Origin: Syntrophorhabdaceae bacterium
GTDB lineage: Bacteria > Desulfobacterota > Syntrophorhabdia > Syntrophorhabdales > Syntrophorhabdaceae
Assembly: GCA_026415675.1 (NCBI GenBank)
Contig: JAOAGQ010000038.1
Location: 32,491-96,490 of the forward strand
Direction: 5' to 3'
Length of the DNA: 64,000 nt
Made by a program: the position numbers and the translations under genes
Part shown: positions 61,835 to 64,000 of the stretch, piece by piece
Position numbering within the stretch: the stretch's first letter is position 1
Layout of the letters: each line of letters starts with the position of its first letter
Notes under the pieces: generated by a model
The model's database searches: none
Told to the model about the DNA's origin: nothing
Seen by the model: only the letters and a program-made list of their open reading frames with translations

Positions 61835-63040
61835 ATGAAAAACCTCCTCGTTGTAGCGACCATGGATACAAAAGGGAGAGAGGCGGGTTTTATAAGGGAT
61901 GTGGCCTCAAACCTCGAGATAAGGTCTATGTTGATGGATATAGGGATTAAAGGTTCCCCCCAGGTTACCCCCGACATAACGAACAGAGAGCTTGCAGAGG
62001 CGGTGGGCACAACCATCGATAACCTTTTAAGAGGGAATGACCGGTTTACCTCTGTGAAGGCAATACAGGAAGGGGGTTTGATCCTCGCAAAGGGCCTTCT
62101 CGAAAAGGGTATGCTCGATGGTATCATAGGGCTCGGCGGTGGAACGGGAACGGCCATGATCACATACATAATGCGCCACCTCCCTTATGGTCTGCCAAAA
62201 GTAATGGTATCTACCGTTGCCTCAAGGGATGTAAGGGAGTATGTGGGCACAAAAGATATCGTGATGTTCCATTCGGTGGCAGACATCCTCGGGGACAACG
62301 CCTTCATCCGCCACATACTTGCTCAGGCTACATACGCCGTATGGGGGATGATGGTAAAGGGCACTGCCATAGTAGGGGAGAGACCCATGATAGGGGTTAC
62401 CGCCTATGGGATAAATTCGGCCTGTGCCCTCCATGCGGAGACCTTTCTCAGAAAAAAGGGGTATGAGATGATCGCCTTCCATGCAAACGGATGCGGGGGC
62501 ATGGCGATGGAAGGGTTGATCGCAGAAGGTAAGATACAGGGGGTTCTTGAGTTTACCCCCCATGAACTCGCCGATGATATATACGGAGGTTACTGTAAGG
62601 GTATAGGTCCTGAGCGTTTCGAGACGGCGGGAAGGATGGGAATACCCATGGTCTTTGCCCCTGGAGGTCTCGACAATGCCGTATTCAGTCCGGTATACCC
62701 CATGCCGGAAGCACTAAAGGGCAGAAAGATATACAGGCACGATGAGAGGTTCTGTGTCCGCATGATGGATAAAGAGATGGAGAGGTTTGGAGAATTCATA
62801 GGAGAAAAGCTGAACAAGGCAAAGGGTAAGGTCCATGTCCTCATACCACTTAAAGGATGGTCAGAGGCGGATAAAGAAGGGATGCCCCTCTTCGACCCTT
62901 CCGTTGACCTGGTATTTGTAAAAAAGTTAAGAGAAGTACTAAGAGGCGATATTCCGATAGAAGAGATCGACCTCCATATAAGCGAACCTGCCTTTGCCGA
63001 GAGGGCCGTTGAAATCCTCTATCGTCTAATAGAAGCATAA
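61835..63040 (+). CDS. Tm-1-like ATP-binding protein (UPF0261)
   Basis: A 401-residue protein in two domains. LLVVATMDTKGREAGFIRD and GLGGGTGTAMITYIMR belong to the N-terminal ATP-binding domain of the UPF0261/Tm-1 family, and the C-terminal TIM-barrel-like domain (GVTAYGINSACALHAETF and on) completes it. The plant Tm-1 protein inhibits tobamovirus replication; bacterial members are thought to be enzymes of uncertain substrate, some acting on small carboxylic acids. It is 47 bases after the membrane-protein gene and converges with the LysR gene four bases away. Confidence 0.88.
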   Translation: MKNLLVVATMDTKGREAGFIRDVASNLEIRSMLMDIGIKGSPQVTPDITNRELAEAVGTTIDNLLRGNDRFTSVKAIQEGGLILAKGLLEKGMLDGIIGLGGGTGTAMITYIMRHLPYGLPKVMVSTVASRDVREYVGTKDIVMFHSVADILGDNAFIRHILAQATYAVWGMMVKGTAIVGERPMIGVTAYGINSACALHAETFLRKKGYEMIAFHANGCGGMAMEGLIAEGKIQGVLEFTPHELADDIYGGYCKGIGPERFETAGRMGIPMVFAPGGLDNAVFSPVYPMPEALKGRKIYRHDERFCVRMMDKEMERFGEFIGEKLNKAKGKVHVLIPLKGWSEADKEGMPLFDPSVDLVFVKKLREVLRGDIPIEEIDLHISEPAFAERAVEILYRLIEA

Positions 63041-63044
63041 ACCA

Positions 63045-63944
63045 TTAAAGCAGAGATTTTGCCTTGAGCTCCTTTATATGTTCCATAAACTTCTGAAGGA
63101 CCTTATCGTATTTATTCGATTTCAAGAATATCACCGAGACCTCAAGGTACAGGGGTTCTTTAAGGGGTATCACCCTCAAAGACCGCTCCTCCTCCTGCTG
63201 TACCGCCCTTTTAATGAGGATGGAGACCCCCCTTCCCTGGGCCACCCATTCCTTTATGAATTCTGTACTCTTCACATCTATCAGGTTTTTAGGTTTTATG
63301 CCCTGGGTCTCAAGGGCAGAAAGGACAACCCTCCTTGTTGCCGAGCCTTCTTCCCTTATAACAAGGGGGTACTTTGCCAGTTCCGAAAGGGATATGGCCT
63401 CCCTGTCCGCTAAGGGGTGGTTGCTCCCTGTGATGGCTACAAGCTCCTCCCTCACAAAGGGGAGGCAGTAGAGCTTCTTCGATACCTTCTGATTCGATGC
63501 GATCACAACATCGTTCTCCATAGTCAGTACCGATTTTACCATATCATCGGAACTACCCAGATCCAGTTTGATCATAATCTCGGGATAGGCCTTCTGAAAA
63601 CTGCTCAGCAGAAAAGGCATGATAACCCTTGAATATACGGCCGTGGTGGCGATCTTTAAAAGGGGCCTCTCCTGATTCTTCATGGCCTTTATCGTCTTTT
63701 CCAGTTCCTTTGCCGTGGCCTCTATTTTCTCTGCAAATTTATAGATCACCTTACCCTCTTTCGTGAGGGTAAATCCCCCTTTTTCCCTGTTGATCAGCTT
63801 ATGGCCTGTCTGTATCTCGAGCTGCATGATATGGTTTGAAACACCGGGCTGGGTCATAAAGAGGGTCTCTGCAGCCTTCGAAAAACTGCCGAGTTTAACC
63901 ACCTCATGGAAAACGATAAGAGAATTTAGGGAATAGGAAAACAT
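63045..63944 (-). CDS. LysR family transcription regulator
   Basis: A 299-residue LysR regulator. The N-terminal helix-turn-helix (FHEVVKLGSFSKAAETLFMTQPGVSNHI) is followed by the linker helix and a periplasmic-binding-protein-like effector domain (about 90-295, for example YPLVIREEGSATRRVVL). It resembles the CysB/CbbR branch. It converges on the Tm-1-like gene, so it may control the PpsA-like cluster from a distance, or a divergent gene beyond 64000 (only 56 bases remain after its start). Confidence 0.93.
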   Translation of the reverse strand: MFSYSLNSLIVFHEVVKLGSFSKAAETLFMTQPGVSNHIMQLEIQTGHKLINREKGGFTLTKEGKVIYKFAEKIEATAKELEKTIKAMKNQERPLLKIATTAVYSRVIMPFLLSSFQKAYPEIMIKLDLGSSDDMVKSVLTMENDVVIASNQKVSKKLYCLPFVREELVAITGSNHPLADREAISLSELAKYPLVIREEGSATRRVVLSALETQGIKPKNLIDVKSTEFIKEWVAQGRGVSILIKRAVQQEEERSLRVIPLKEPLYLEVSVIFLKSNKYDKVLQKFMEHIKELKAKSLL

Positions 63945-64000
63945 AACTTTTACTTATGATTATAGTGGAAAAGAAAGGGGCATGTCAACAATTTAGAAAA

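Overview
The window looks like a chromosome segment of a strictly anaerobic Gram-negative bacterium, most likely of the Desulfobacterota (former Deltaproteobacteria). The evidence is a corrinoid methyltransferase set, TRAP and TAXI-TRAP uptake genes, a membrane Fe-S oxidoreductase with CCG motifs, a single-subunit molybdopterin enzyme, sigma-54 regulation, and a gene pair built like the phenylphosphate synthase of anaerobic phenol degraders. A syntrophic aromatic degrader such as Syntrophorhabdus would fit, but this is inference. I saw no insertion sequence, integrase, prophage or CRISPR array. Gene packing is dense, with several 1-17 base overlaps.

Layout. 1-611: the end of an AEC carrier and an initiator tRNA. 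655-6831 (minus): a TRAP solute-binding protein, a corrinoid protein, a UroD-fold methyltransferase, a pterin-binding methyltransferase and a hybrid kinase. 7017-10820 (plus): trpS-murI-priA, with a PriA that has lost its helicase motifs. 10875-14161 (minus): a small secreted Lys/Ala/Pro-rich protein behind a sigma-54 promoter, next to a two-component pair with an NtrC-type regulator. 14235-18316 (minus): carD-PIN/TRAM-ispD-ispF-gltX. 18529-23307 (plus): a second gltX and smc. 23315-27303 (minus): cstA, an 89-residue protein and two ArsA-like ATPases. 27402-29625 (minus): a membrane protein with a helix-hairpin-helix-like tail and a LysM/NlpC hydrolase.

29852-36727: an HdrD/EMO-like Fe-S oxidoreductase, a ferredoxin, tRNA-Pro, a TAXI-TRAP transporter and an orphan radical SAM enzyme. 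36735-45675 (minus): a DUF1460 protein, a molybdopterin enzyme, then ftsH-folP-cdaA-cdaR-glmM-pdxJ, which joins c-di-AMP synthesis to cell-wall precursor supply. 45745-49839: a very large hybrid kinase. 50053-56739: pstSCAB-phoU facing phoBR, with 11-base-spaced Pho-box-like repeats before pstS and a probably leaderless phoB.

The best candidate for an undescribed system is 57041-63040. A duplicated alpha/beta-barrel protein, PpsA- and PpsB-like phosphotransferase subunits, an internally duplicated multi-spanning membrane protein and a Tm-1/UPF0261 protein lie in a row behind one promoter and two adjacent palindromes. A LysR gene faces them. The CBS subunit and the UbiD-type carboxylases of the known phenol pathway are absent from the window, so the phosphorylated substrate is open.
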